Under the pieces are notes generated by a model. The model was not told where the DNA came from and searched no databases. It saw only the letters and a list, made by a program, of their open reading frames with translations. From Bacillus pseudomycoides DSM 12442 (GTDB lineage: Bacteria; Bacillota; Bacilli; Bacillales; Bacillaceae_G), in NCBI RefSeq assembly GCF_000161455.1, contig NZ_CM000745.1:3913462-3977461 (forward strand): a DNA stretch of 64,000 bases, given 5' to 3'. The translations under genes were made by a program, and so were the position numbers. Shown here piece after piece: positions 16,166-23,344 of this stretch (within the stretch, counting starts at the first letter, position 1; each line of letters starts with the position of its first letter).

Positions 16166-16197
16166 AAAAAGCGAAGGGGGTTCCTTCGCTTTTTTTA
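16166..16197 (+). terminator. Rho-independent terminator after ysdC
   Basis: AAAAAGCGAAGG / CCTTCGCTTTTT with a 5-base loop. The stem can work in both directions, and a minus-strand gene ends 6 bases further on. Confidence 0.85.
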
Positions 16198-16202
16198 TGT
16201 TT

Positions 16203-16679
16203 TTACCATGCAGTTATTCTTGTTCTTGTATCATTTTCATCAGTAATAAATTGTATATTTTCAAATCCGAAGACTTCTGCGTTCTTATAAAGTAATTCGA
16301 GTTTTTCTTTATCTTTGCAGTAAATGACAGTGTAGTAGCTGTCCACTACGAAAAGAACAAGTTCACACTCACTTTCAACGAATTCTTCATAAGTTTCAAT
16401 TTCTGAAACTTTGCCTTTCGGATATGCTTGTAAATCAGCGAAAATAATATAATAGACATTGTTTTCTAATAGCTTTTTAAGATCAGCACCTTCCATTATT
16501 TTATTATCTGTTTCAAAAAGGTCTTTATCTATATCTAACTCATCATTAACTACTAAATAAGACTCTACGGGGGTAACTCTCCAACTGAAAGTAGAAATGT
16601 CTATTGGTTTTAATGCATCCCCAAGACAAGAGTCATATTTATCAGTATTAGGTAGTTGAAAACTTATTCCTCTCTTCAT
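16203..16679 (-). CDS. DUF2691 family protein, function unknown
   Basis: Acidic soluble protein of 158 residues starting MKRGISFQLPN, with LKPIDISTFSWRV near residue 25, a pattern I associate with the DUF2691 family seen in Bacillus. It has no signal peptide, membrane segment or recognisable catalytic motif; beta-rich stretches (ELVLFVVDSYYTVIYC, ENIQFITDEND) suggest a compact alpha/beta fold. It is convergent with ysdC and 82 bases downstream of the TetR gene on the same strand, so it might be read from that promoter. The family assignment is from memory and moderate. Confidence 0.65.
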   Translation of the reverse strand: MKRGISFQLPNTDKYDSCLGDALKPIDISTFSWRVTPVESYLVVNDELDIDKDLFETDNKIMEGADLKKLLENNVYYIIFADLQAYPKGKVSEIETYEEFVESECELVLFVVDSYYTVIYCKDKEKLELLYKNAEVFGFENIQFITDENDTRTRITAW

Positions 16680-16761
16680 AAAATAATACTCCCTCTGATG
16701 ATTTTGTAAATATTACTAAATACTATATGAAAGATCTTTAATGCGTTATAAATATATCTTG

Positions 16762-17379
16762 TTAAAAAGGTCTCTCTAGTCCAGCAGCAGTATGCGCTCC
16801 TAAAATAATCAACCTTGTAAGCTGCATCGCCATAAAGTGCGGCGTATAAATCATCCCTCTTTTTAACCACGACATAATCATACCGATATGCGCACCTGTT
16901 ACATAGCTAATGAGAATATCACGAGGAACCATAAGTTCGTCATCATCTGGCTGTGAAATAGAAAGACTTAATGTTAAATGTGTTTGAATGGTTTTCATCA
17001 TTTTATAAGAATAGTTTCCAGCTGCTTTGTCTCCGAGCATTACGTTATAAAAGGTTGCATTCTCAGCGATGTGTTCAAATAAGGCTAGAAAAATTGGATT
17101 AGGTGAATCGAATGTAAGCTGAAAATCTTCTTTTGTTTGCTTTTTTGGCTTAATCACTTCTGATAAAGATGCTAACATTTCCTCTATACTCTTATCCAAT
17201 AAATCGTATTTATCATGATAATGGCTATAAAAGGTAGCGCGATTGACAGGAGCACGTTCAGCGATATGTTGCACTGTGACATTTTCAAATCCTTTTTCGC
17301 CTACTAAAGCGACAAAAGCATCCTGTATTAATTGTCTCGTTCGTTTCACACGCGGATCGTTTGTATTTTTAATAGACAT
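16762..17379 (-). CDS. TetR/AcrR family repressor, probably of the adjacent efflux operon
   Basis: The 205-residue protein has an N-terminal TetR helix-turn-helix (RTRQLIQDAFVALVGEKGFE ... VTVQHIAERAPVNRATFYSHYHDKYDLLDK, residues about 13-58) and a ligand-binding domain ending in hydrophobic helices. It is divergently transcribed from a two-gene efflux operon, the standard layout in which a TetR protein represses both itself and the pump. AAGGAGAAA precedes its ATG. A long perfect palindrome lies between the two units and is the probable operator. The ligand is unknown. Confidence 0.88.
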   Translation of the reverse strand: MSIKNTNDPRVKRTRQLIQDAFVALVGEKGFENVTVQHIAERAPVNRATFYSHYHDKYDLLDKSIEEMLASLSEVIKPKKQTKEDFQLTFDSPNPIFLALFEHIAENATFYNVMLGDKAAGNYSYKMMKTIQTHLTLSLSISQPDDDELMVPRDILISYVTGAHIGMIMSWLKRGMIYTPHFMAMQLTRLIILGAHTAAGLERPF

Positions 17380-17431
17380 TTTATTTCTCCTTGCTGAATT
17401 TTAATCACTTAAACAACAAATAGATAGCAAA

Positions 17432-17449
17432 GTGTTGGATAACCAACAC
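17432..17449. promoter_or_regulatory. Palindrome upstream of the tetR-like gene
   Basis: GTGTTGG-ATAA-CCAACAC, a perfect 7-base inverted repeat 53 bases upstream of the TetR start. It may be a second regulator site in the divergent region or a transcript hairpin. Confidence 0.4.
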
Positions 17450-17576
17450 ATATGCTCGCATTGTCGGTTGTAGATTCAAAATAATTATTTATAATTATAA
17501 ACGATATTCCTTTAGAAAACAGCACCGCGAGCATGCAGGTAAAGATTGTGTTGCATAGCAAAGGGTGTGATTTTTT

Positions 17577-17609
17577 TGTTTAATGGTTAATATAATTAAC
17601 CATTAAACA
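17577..17609. promoter_or_regulatory. Perfect 33-bp palindrome, probable TetR-family operator
   Basis: Left arm TGTTTAATGGTTAAT and right arm ATTAACCATTAAACA are perfect inverted complements around ATA. It lies in the divergent intergenic region, 66 bases before the efflux adaptor gene, where it would overlap the operon promoter. Its length and symmetry fit a dimer or pair of dimers of a TetR protein. Binding is inferred. Confidence 0.7.
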
Positions 17610-17674
17610 GTATAAACAAAAGGGGTAGAAATAGTTTAGAAAAAAATTATATGCGATATAAGGAGAGGAAAGCA

Positions 17675-18328
17675 ATGAATCAGTTTCGAAGAATGGTGAT
17701 TATTAATATTATCACATTAATTGTATTAGTTGGCGGCGGTATTGGCGGTTATTACTACTATAATCAAGCTGAAAACTATTTAAAAACAGATAATGCGAAA
17801 ATCGATGGGAAAGTGATCCCAATCGCATCACCAGTAGCAGGGAAATTAGCAGAATGGAAAGCCGAAGTAGGTAAGAGCTACAATGAAAACGATAAATTAG
17901 GTGCTGTTACTGTATCAGGACAAAATGGTGAGCAAACAATCGACGTAACAATTCCTAAAAATGCAACAGTTGTTCAATCCAATGCAACAACAAATGCGTT
18001 TGTCGGAGCAGGTAGTCCAATTGCATATGCATACGATATGAACGATTTATGGGTAACAGCAAACATTGAAGAAACAGACATTGATAGTGTACAAAAAGGT
18101 CAAGAAGTAGACGTATATGTAGATGCATATCCTGATACAACGTTAACAGGAAAAGTAGAACAAGTTGGATTAACAACAGCAAATACGTTCTCTATGTTAC
18201 CATCAAGCAATGCAACAGCAAATTATACGAAAGTAACACAAGTTGTACCAGTTAAAGTTTCTTTAGATCATAGCAAATCAGTAAATATTGTTCCTGGAAT
18301 GAATGTGACAGTTCGTATTCATAAGTAA
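17675..18328 (+). CDS. HlyD/EmrA-type efflux adaptor, short form
   Basis: Membrane fusion protein that partners the transporter encoded 14 bases downstream. It has 217 residues: a short cytosolic start, one membrane helix (about 8-28), then a secreted part with a split lipoyl-like domain (TDNAKIDGKVIPIASPVAGKL and the later SPIAYAYDMNDLWVTANIEE) and a beta-barrel domain (VDVYVDAYPDTTLTGKVEQVG). Classic EmrA proteins are nearly 400 residues and carry a long coiled-coil hairpin; here the hairpin is replaced by a short loop, as in Gram-positive forms that need not cross a periplasm. ATG 17675 follows AAGGAGAGG; ATG 17651 upstream lacks a site. Confidence 0.85.
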   Translation: MNQFRRMVIINIITLIVLVGGGIGGYYYYNQAENYLKTDNAKIDGKVIPIASPVAGKLAEWKAEVGKSYNENDKLGAVTVSGQNGEQTIDVTIPKNATVVQSNATTNAFVGAGSPIAYAYDMNDLWVTANIEETDIDSVQKGQEVDVYVDAYPDTTLTGKVEQVGLTTANTFSMLPSSNATANYTKVTQVVPVKVSLDHSKSVNIVPGMNVTVRIHK

Positions 18329-18342
18329 GGGGGGAAGATAAA

Positions 18343-20127
18343 ATGTCCTCAGGTTTAATTGTAGGATATGCATTATTTTGTATCATCGTCTTCTTCCTTG
18401 TAAATCGTCTTTTAAGAAAGAAAAAAACGAACGCGGGAGAAGAACAAGTCCCAGCCGTAAGTAAGATAGAAACAACGCAATCAGAACAACCAGAACCAGA
18501 ACCTTCCAATGTAGTAGAATTAGAAACGACAAAAAAAGAAGTAGTAGAACAAGAAATACAGAAAATGACAAAAGAAGTACCGAAAAAGCAATTGCCGGTA
18601 GAGAATGTCAATGTAAAAGCAGTTGTAGCGGTATTAATTCTCGGTATGTTCGTTTCCATTTTAAACCAAACAATCATTAATGTTGCATTGCCTCCATTAA
18701 TGAATGAGTTCAATGTATCAACTTCAACAGCGCAATGGTTAATTACAGGATTTATGCTCGTGAACGGGATTTTAGTACCAATTAGCGCCTTCTTAGTTTC
18801 TCGGTTTACGTATCGAAAATTGTTTGTAGCAGCTATGTTATTCTTTACAGTCGGCTCTATGATTTGTGCGTTATCTGGAAACTTCACAATGATGATGACA
18901 GGGCGTGTAATTCAAGCGGTAGGCGCTGGTATTTTAATGCCAGTTGGTATGAATATTTTCATGACTTTGTTCCCGCCGCATAAGCGCGGAGCTGCAATGG
19001 GATTACTTGGGGTAGCGATGATTTTAGCGCCGGCTATCGGACCAACTGTAACAGGATGGGTGATTGAAAATTATAGCTGGAACTTAATGTTCTATGCGAT
19101 GTTTGCCATTGGTTTAATCATCATATTATTATCTTTAAGATTCTTTACACTAGCTCAGCCAGTTTCTAAAACAAAGTTAGATATGTTTGGTGTTATTAGT
19201 TCAAGTATTGGACTTGGTAGCTTACTGTATGGATTTAGTGAAGCTGGAAACAACAGCTGGAGCAGTGCCGAAGTTGTTATTTCACTTATTATTGGTGTAA
19301 TTGGTTTAGCAGTGTTCATTTGGAGAGAGATGACGACGGATAACAAAATGCTGGATTTACAAGTGTTTAAATATCCAACGTTTACTTTTACATTATTAAT
19401 TAACGCGATTGTAACAATGGCATTATTCGGAGGTATGTTATTACTTCCTGTATACCTGCAAAACATTCGTGGCTTTACGCCAATTGAATCAGGTCTCCTG
19501 CTTCTTCCAGGATCATTAATTATGGGGATTATGGGACCGATCGCAGGGAAACTATTTGATAAGTATGGCATTCGTCCATTAGCAGTAGTTGGATTAGCGA
19601 TTACGACATATGCAACGTATGAGTTTACGCAGCTAACGATGGATACACCATATAGCGTCATTATGACGGATTATATTATACGTTCATTTGGTATGTCATT
19701 CATTATGATGCCAATTATGACAGCAGGTATGAACGCACTGCCGATGAAATTAATTTCTCACGGTACAGCAACACAAAATACATCTAGACAAGTAGCAGGT
19801 TCAATTGGTACAGCAATCTTAATTACAATTATGACGCAGCAAACAACAGCTCACGTAGCGGATTACGGAAATATGCTAACAAAAACAAACCCAATTTTAG
19901 TGGATAAAGTACACGGAATGGGACAAAGTTTAGCAGCGGTTGCCGGATCAGCACAAGCTGGGGATGCGATGAGCTCACAACTATTATTCGGACAAATTTC
20001 GAAGCTGTCTGCGATTAATGGTATTAATGATGCTTTCTTAATTGCAACAATATTAGCGGGTATTGCCTGGGTATTATCATTATTCTTGCCATCAGGTAAT
20101 AAGCCGAACCGAAAAGCAGGGAATTAA
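18343..20127 (+). CDS. DHA2 family drug:H+ antiporter (EmrB/QacA-like) with N-terminal extension
   Basis: Proton-driven multidrug exporter of 594 residues with 14 membrane helices from about residue 90. DHA2 signatures are visible: NQTIINVALPPLMNEF (about 108), WLITGFMLVNGILVPISAFL, and motif C-like MILAPAIGPTVTGWVIE. Ahead of the transporter is an extra segment of about 85 residues: one hydrophobic helix (residues 4-23), a basic patch (RLLRKKK) and an acidic, Glu/Pro-rich linker. It forms an operon with the adaptor gene (14-base spacing, GGGGGGA site) under the probable control of the divergent TetR protein. Substrates are unknown. Confidence 0.88.
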   Translation: MSSGLIVGYALFCIIVFFLVNRLLRKKKTNAGEEQVPAVSKIETTQSEQPEPEPSNVVELETTKKEVVEQEIQKMTKEVPKKQLPVENVNVKAVVAVLILGMFVSILNQTIINVALPPLMNEFNVSTSTAQWLITGFMLVNGILVPISAFLVSRFTYRKLFVAAMLFFTVGSMICALSGNFTMMMTGRVIQAVGAGILMPVGMNIFMTLFPPHKRGAAMGLLGVAMILAPAIGPTVTGWVIENYSWNLMFYAMFAIGLIIILLSLRFFTLAQPVSKTKLDMFGVISSSIGLGSLLYGFSEAGNNSWSSAEVVISLIIGVIGLAVFIWREMTTDNKMLDLQVFKYPTFTFTLLINAIVTMALFGGMLLLPVYLQNIRGFTPIESGLLLLPGSLIMGIMGPIAGKLFDKYGIRPLAVVGLAITTYATYEFTQLTMDTPYSVIMTDYIIRSFGMSFIMMPIMTAGMNALPMKLISHGTATQNTSRQVAGSIGTAILITIMTQQTTAHVADYGNMLTKTNPILVDKVHGMGQSLAAVAGSAQAGDAMSSQLLFGQISKLSAINGINDAFLIATILAGIAWVLSLFLPSGNKPNRKAGN

Positions 20128-20142
20128 TTTCTCTGCTTTTTC
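20112..20142 (+). terminator. Rho-independent terminator overlapping the efflux gene stop
   Basis: AGCAGGGAA / TTTCTCTGCT imperfect stem around TTAA, which includes the stop codon, followed by TTTTT. Confidence 0.7.
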
Positions 20143-20164
20143 TGTGTTCTTATATTTTAAAAAA

Positions 20165-20530
20165 CTACATCGGCAGAGACATCAATTGATAGAAGATAGC
20201 TCCCAGTACTCCTGCCGAACAAATGATAATCCCCATATTGCGAATGCTCTTAATTTGATTACGTATCCCGCTTATACTTGCCAATAAGCCAGCTAAAGCG
20301 AAAAGAATCCAGTACAGGACAGTTGGAATTGGTAAGATCTTATCGCTATCAATCCCCATTCCCCAGAAAATAAAAGGCATAGCGACGAATGAGAAACAAA
20401 TAATCCCCATTGTAATAACAAGTAGCTTTCGATACCTGACTCCTGCTATAACTAAATAAATTCCACCAACTATTCCACATGATACAAGTACGGGCATAAA
20501 GAAAACCCACAGAAAGCTTAACATTTGCAT
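20165..20530 (-). CDS. Small integral membrane protein, function unknown
   Basis: The 121-residue protein consists almost entirely of four hydrophobic segments (about 5-27, 35-56, 67-87 and 98-116) with short loops; basic residues (RYRK, RNQIKSIRN) lie in the loops expected inside the cell. No family motif is recognised. It is convergent with the efflux operon and on the same strand as, but downstream of, the CPBP remnants. I cannot assign a role. Confidence 0.6.
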   Translation of the reverse strand: MQMLSFLWVFFMPVLVSCGIVGGIYLVIAGVRYRKLLVITMGIICFSFVAMPFIFWGMGIDSDKILPIPTVLYWILFALAGLLASISGIRNQIKSIRNMGIIICSAGVLGAIFYQLMSLPM

Positions 20531-20577
20531 ATTATAAATTCCACCTAATTTGTAAGTTATATTTTACAATAAAAGGT

Positions 20578-20832
20578 TTATTTAATAAAAGAAAGAAGAA
20601 GTATTGATAATGATATGAAGTAACATAGCTGGAATGATAGATTTTGTTTATATAACAATGCGGCAAATAGTCCAGTAATAAATGCACTCGCCATCACACC
20701 AACTGAATATGTATGAGCGATGCCAAATAATAGACTGGATAAAAGCGCAGCTGGCCAAAATGTAAACTCCTCTTCAAAGAAACGTAAAAGCAATCCCCTG
20801 CATACAAGTTCTTCATAAATAGGTTCAATGAT
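20578..20832 (-). pseudogene. 5'-truncated CPBP intramembrane protease gene
   Basis: The reading frame encodes the C-terminal part of a CPBP (Abi) membrane protease: IIEPIYEELVCRGLLLRFFEEEF contains the EExxxR-type motif (EELVCR), followed by LLFGIAHTYSVGV, matching LIFGVAHTYSLGV of the intact paralogue at 21000-21713. An in-frame TAG at 20833-20835 stands directly before the preserved part, and no homologous N-terminal half exists upstream; instead a bcr1 repeat begins about 60 bases away. The C-terminus also diverges. This looks like the residue of a tandem duplication broken by deletion or repeat insertion. A short protein from the ATG at 20793 would lack the active-site motif. Confidence 0.75.
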
Positions 20833-20893
20833 CTAACTGTGTACGTATTTGCAAAGTTATACTCCTTTTTCATTTAATAGATTAAAGTTTCAA

Positions 20894-21003
20894 TTTATCA
20901 CGTTATTTGTAGGCAGTAAGACTCCCCGCCTCAAGATTCAGAGAGAAACAAGGGAGATAGGTGGGGGATGAGGAAACCCCCACTGATTAAAGTTTCACTT
21001 TAT
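20894..21003 (-). repeat. bcr1 repeat, internally deleted copy
   Basis: On the minus strand it starts ATAAAGTGAAACTTTAATC and ends ...TCTTACTGCC ... GTGATAAA, like the full copy at 41631-41789 but lacking about 50 internal bases between two CCCAC segments. TTTAT is present at both ends (20894-20898 and 20999-21003), the direct repeat expected for bcr1. Its left end overlaps the stop codon of the neighbouring CPBP gene. Confidence 0.8.
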
Positions 21004-21713
21004 AAAAACGCAAGCGTATTATTCATAATATGAAATAGCATGGCTGGAAGGATGGAATTTGTTCGTTTGCATAAAATCGCCATCAATAGCCCCATAAGGA
21101 AAGTAATAAGCATTACACCAAGTGAGTATGTATGAGCGACTCCGAAAATTAAGCTCGTCCCAATTGCAGCAATCCAAAATGGAAAACGTTCTGAGAAGAA
21201 ACGAAGGATGATACCTCGGAAAATGATTTCTTCAAAAATAGGAATGAAAATTGCAGATCCAATAATTAATAAAATTCGATATTGCTTTAGAACATCCAAG
21301 TTTAAAGCGGATGCTTGTTGCGCTGTTGCATCGGGAAATAGATGTGTTGAGATTAGTGAATTCAAGACGATATTTAAGGCGAAGAAAAGAGTTAGGTATA
21401 CGTAAGTACTTACCTTTTTGAGTGCCCTGAAATTGAAAGCAGATGATAATAGCTTTTTCACCGGTTCATACTTATAGATGAATAACAATAAAACGAGCAG
21501 TTGTAATAAAGTGCTCGCAGTATTTCCAAGTGACTCATATAGAGCAATTGTCTTTTTATTTGTAATGCCTTCACTATAAATCGTAAGCGGGAGTAATATA
21601 AATAAGCCGCTTAGTAGTCCTGTTCCAAAAAAGGCAAATAAGGAAGAACCAAAAAATTGTAACCAGGACATAGATTGTTTTGGACCGTATGTAAGTTGTG
21701 TAGTCGATTGCAT
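21000..21713 (-). CDS. CPBP family intramembrane glutamic endopeptidase
   Basis: Polytopic membrane protein of 237 residues of the CPBP (Abi, CaaX protease/bacteriocin-processing) family. The first motif IFEEIIFRGIILRFF holds the catalytic Glu pair and Arg (near residue 150), the second FGVAHTYSLG holds the His, and LFHIMNNTLAF the last conserved helix with its His/Asn. I start at the ATG at 21713, with AAAGAGGAG at proper distance; an ATG 15 codons earlier has none. The last codons read TTT TTA TAA, where the stop is formed within the TTTAT border of a bcr1 repeat. Role could be bacteriocin immunity or peptide maturation; not decidable here. Confidence 0.87.
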   Translation of the reverse strand: MQSTTQLTYGPKQSMSWLQFFGSSLFAFFGTGLLSGLFILLPLTIYSEGITNKKTIALYESLGNTASTLLQLLVLLLFIYKYEPVKKLLSSAFNFRALKKVSTYVYLTLFFALNIVLNSLISTHLFPDATAQQASALNLDVLKQYRILLIIGSAIFIPIFEEIIFRGIILRFFSERFPFWIAAIGTSLIFGVAHTYSLGVMLITFLMGLLMAILCKRTNSILPAMLFHIMNNTLAFL

Positions 21714-21820
21714 ATATCGAATCTCCTCTTTATATTTATATATAAAAATTATACACATTTAGTTTCAGTATGTCATTGTCTAATATTACATAATAATCAG
21801 ATATTTAAAGTTGGAAATGA

Positions 21821-21979
21821 ATGATTAAGAAACAAAATGGAAAAGTACGATATTTCGTTATTGATAGGGTGGACTCATCAAAGGTATTTATTCAAAAGCA
21901 TTTAATTTCTTTAGACGACGCACATGAAGAATGTATGGATGATATACAGTTAGTTATTCGGGGGAACATTGAAAAATAG
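21821..21979 (+). CDS. Short open frame of 52 residues, unknown or remnant
   Basis: MIKKQNGKVRYFVIDRVDSS is followed by a hydrophilic, acidic segment (SLDDAHEECMDDIQLVIRGN). The ribosome binding site is weak (TTGGAAAT). It may be an intact small protein or the remnant of a larger gene, because another open fragment lies just downstream. No family recognised. Confidence 0.3.
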   Translation: MIKKQNGKVRYFVIDRVDSSKVFIQKHLISLDDAHEECMDDIQLVIRGNIEK

Positions 21980-21996
21980 AATATAGTCTGATATAA

Positions 21997-22101
21997 ATTG
22001 TTTTTACACCCACAGTCACATCAGGTGAAGAGGGAGAAAAGAAAATAGATTACCGAAAAGTGTTAAATAAGGAAGTGTTTGAAGTTGTTGTAAAATCATA
22101 A
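21997..22101 (+). pseudogene. C-terminal coding remnant without start codon
   Basis: An open stretch ending TAA at 22099-22101 reads TPTVTSGEEGEKKIDYRKVL and then NKEVFEVVVKS. It has no plausible start or ribosome binding site; upstream it is closed by TAA. It is followed at once by a good terminator, which suggests the end of a once longer gene. Confidence 0.35.
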
Positions 22102-22134
22102 AAGAGGTATCGCTATGTAGCGGTGCCTCTTTTA
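22101..22134 (+). terminator. Rho-independent terminator
   Basis: AAAGAGGTATCGCTA / TAGCGGTGCCTCTTT imperfect stem with T run, at the end of the coding remnant. Confidence 0.75.
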
Positions 22135-22222
22135 TAATTCAATTTATGATTATCCTAATTCCATTCACTTATATGTGTGATGGATGTTGTATGGATTGCC
22201 AATCCGGTATATTAAAAATATA

Positions 22223-22807
22223 TTACTGTTTAACAAATTCGCTCTGTTCTTTTCTTTTATTTACAGAAATACGAGCAAGGGACGCTGGTTGTTGTTTTTG
22301 TAATTCACGCTCTACCATTCGATCTAATCGCTGAATTGCTTTCAATGCTTTTCCATAAGAGATTGTTCGATAGTGATGTGCTCCACCTGGTTCTTCATCT
22401 GCTTCGTCCGCCCACTTAATAATATTTTGTAACGGTGTTCTTTCAAGCGTTTGTGCTAGTAAAAAGGAATCTGTGTGCAAGAGAATCGCAACAGAAATTT
22501 CCTTTGCTTGTTTTGGATGTTCTCCTAATCGAATTAGTAATTTATGAGCTCGTTCCGCTCCTTTAATCGCATGTATATCATTCTTTTTATACAATTCATA
22601 GTCCCATTCTCCGCCTGTGTACCATGTATGATGTCCTATATCATGAAGAAAACCAGCCTTTGTTGCAGCATCGACTGAGGCGTGATGCTTTTTTGCTAAG
22701 TGAAACGCATGGTAAGCGACGGCGATCGCGTGGACCATTCCGGAACGGTTTATATATTTTTGTGCGATGTGATGTTGGAAAATTTGTTCAAGCGTGATAC
22801 GGCGCAT
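22223..22807 (-). CDS. HD domain-containing protein (putative phosphohydrolase)
   Basis: The 194-residue protein has the metal-binding pattern of HD hydrolases: His in MVHAIAVAYHAFHLA (near 25), the HD pair in AGFLHDIGHHTWY (near 55), further His in AILLHTDSF and Asp in KWADEADEEPGG (near 135). Such enzymes usually act on nucleotides or nucleotide second messengers; the substrate is unknown. I use the ATG at 22807 (MRRITLEQIF), which has AAGGAGTG upstream, rather than one 15 codons earlier. It is monocistronic. Confidence 0.8.
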   Translation of the reverse strand: MRRITLEQIFQHHIAQKYINRSGMVHAIAVAYHAFHLAKKHHASVDAATKAGFLHDIGHHTWYTGGEWDYELYKKNDIHAIKGAERAHKLLIRLGEHPKQAKEISVAILLHTDSFLLAQTLERTPLQNIIKWADEADEEPGGAHHYRTISYGKALKAIQRLDRMVERELQKQQPASLARISVNKRKEQSEFVKQ

Positions 22808-22982
22808 AAAACATTCACTCCTTTTATTCGTTGATGTGTATGATGGAAACAAAAAGATAGACGTAAATATATTTTGAATATTTTACTCCATCATGCCTGT
22901 GTTAGTAAAGTAGAAATGTTTAGGAAAGAGGTGGTGACAGTTTCTAAGAATGGAAGAATTGGGGAGATTGTTGCTAACATAA

Positions 22983-23014
22983 AAGTCACCCTAGCTCAAG
23001 CTAAGGTGACTTCC
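22983..23014 (-). terminator. Terminator of sspI
   Basis: GTCACCTTAGCT / AGCTAGGGTGAC pair around TGAG on the minus strand, 7 bases beyond the sspI stop, with a modest T-rich tail. Confidence 0.65.
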
Positions 23015-23020
23015 TATGCC

Positions 23021-23230
23021 TTATTTTTTTAACCCTTGCTCAAGTGTCTCTAACATCTCATGCTTTCCATTTTCGTCGGCATTTTGCCAAATCACTTCAA
23101 ATAAAACACCAAGACCTGGAAGCATTTTTTCTTCACCACTTTGAATTGCTTCTACAATTGTTTCTTGTAATTCGCCTTGTGTATTTCCTGCAACGTTTGC
23201 TAATACAGCGCCGCGTAAATTAAAGTTCAT
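23021..23230 (-). CDS. sspI: Small acid-soluble spore protein SspI
   Basis: Minor SASP of 69 residues made in the forespore and packed in the spore core. The sequence MNFNLRGAVLANVAGNTQGE and the strongly conserved SGEEKMLPGLGVLFEVIW segment match B. subtilis SspI, which lies at the same place next to ysgA. ATG 23230 is used, with GAGGTG 6 bases upstream; a GTG three codons earlier overlaps it. Divergent from the TrmH-type gene. Control by sigma-G is expected from the family; I did not confirm a promoter. Confidence 0.93.
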   Translation of the reverse strand: MNFNLRGAVLANVAGNTQGELQETIVEAIQSGEEKMLPGLGVLFEVIWQNADENGKHEMLETLEQGLKK

Positions 23231-23344
23231 CACTTTCACCTCTTCTTCTGAATTGAAACTGACGTTAGTTTTTGTTCTTTTTTATGTAAATATGTATAAA
23301 AAATAGGCTATAATGAGAAGACAAGAAGAGAGGGAATGCATAGA

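Noticed and set aside
18252..18887. 211-codon open frame on the minus strand
   Set aside because: Antisense to the efflux transporter N-terminus, no start site and no recognisable family; explained by codon bias of the real gene.
19155..19661. 168-codon minus-strand frame
   Set aside because: Shadow of the membrane transporter gene on the other strand.
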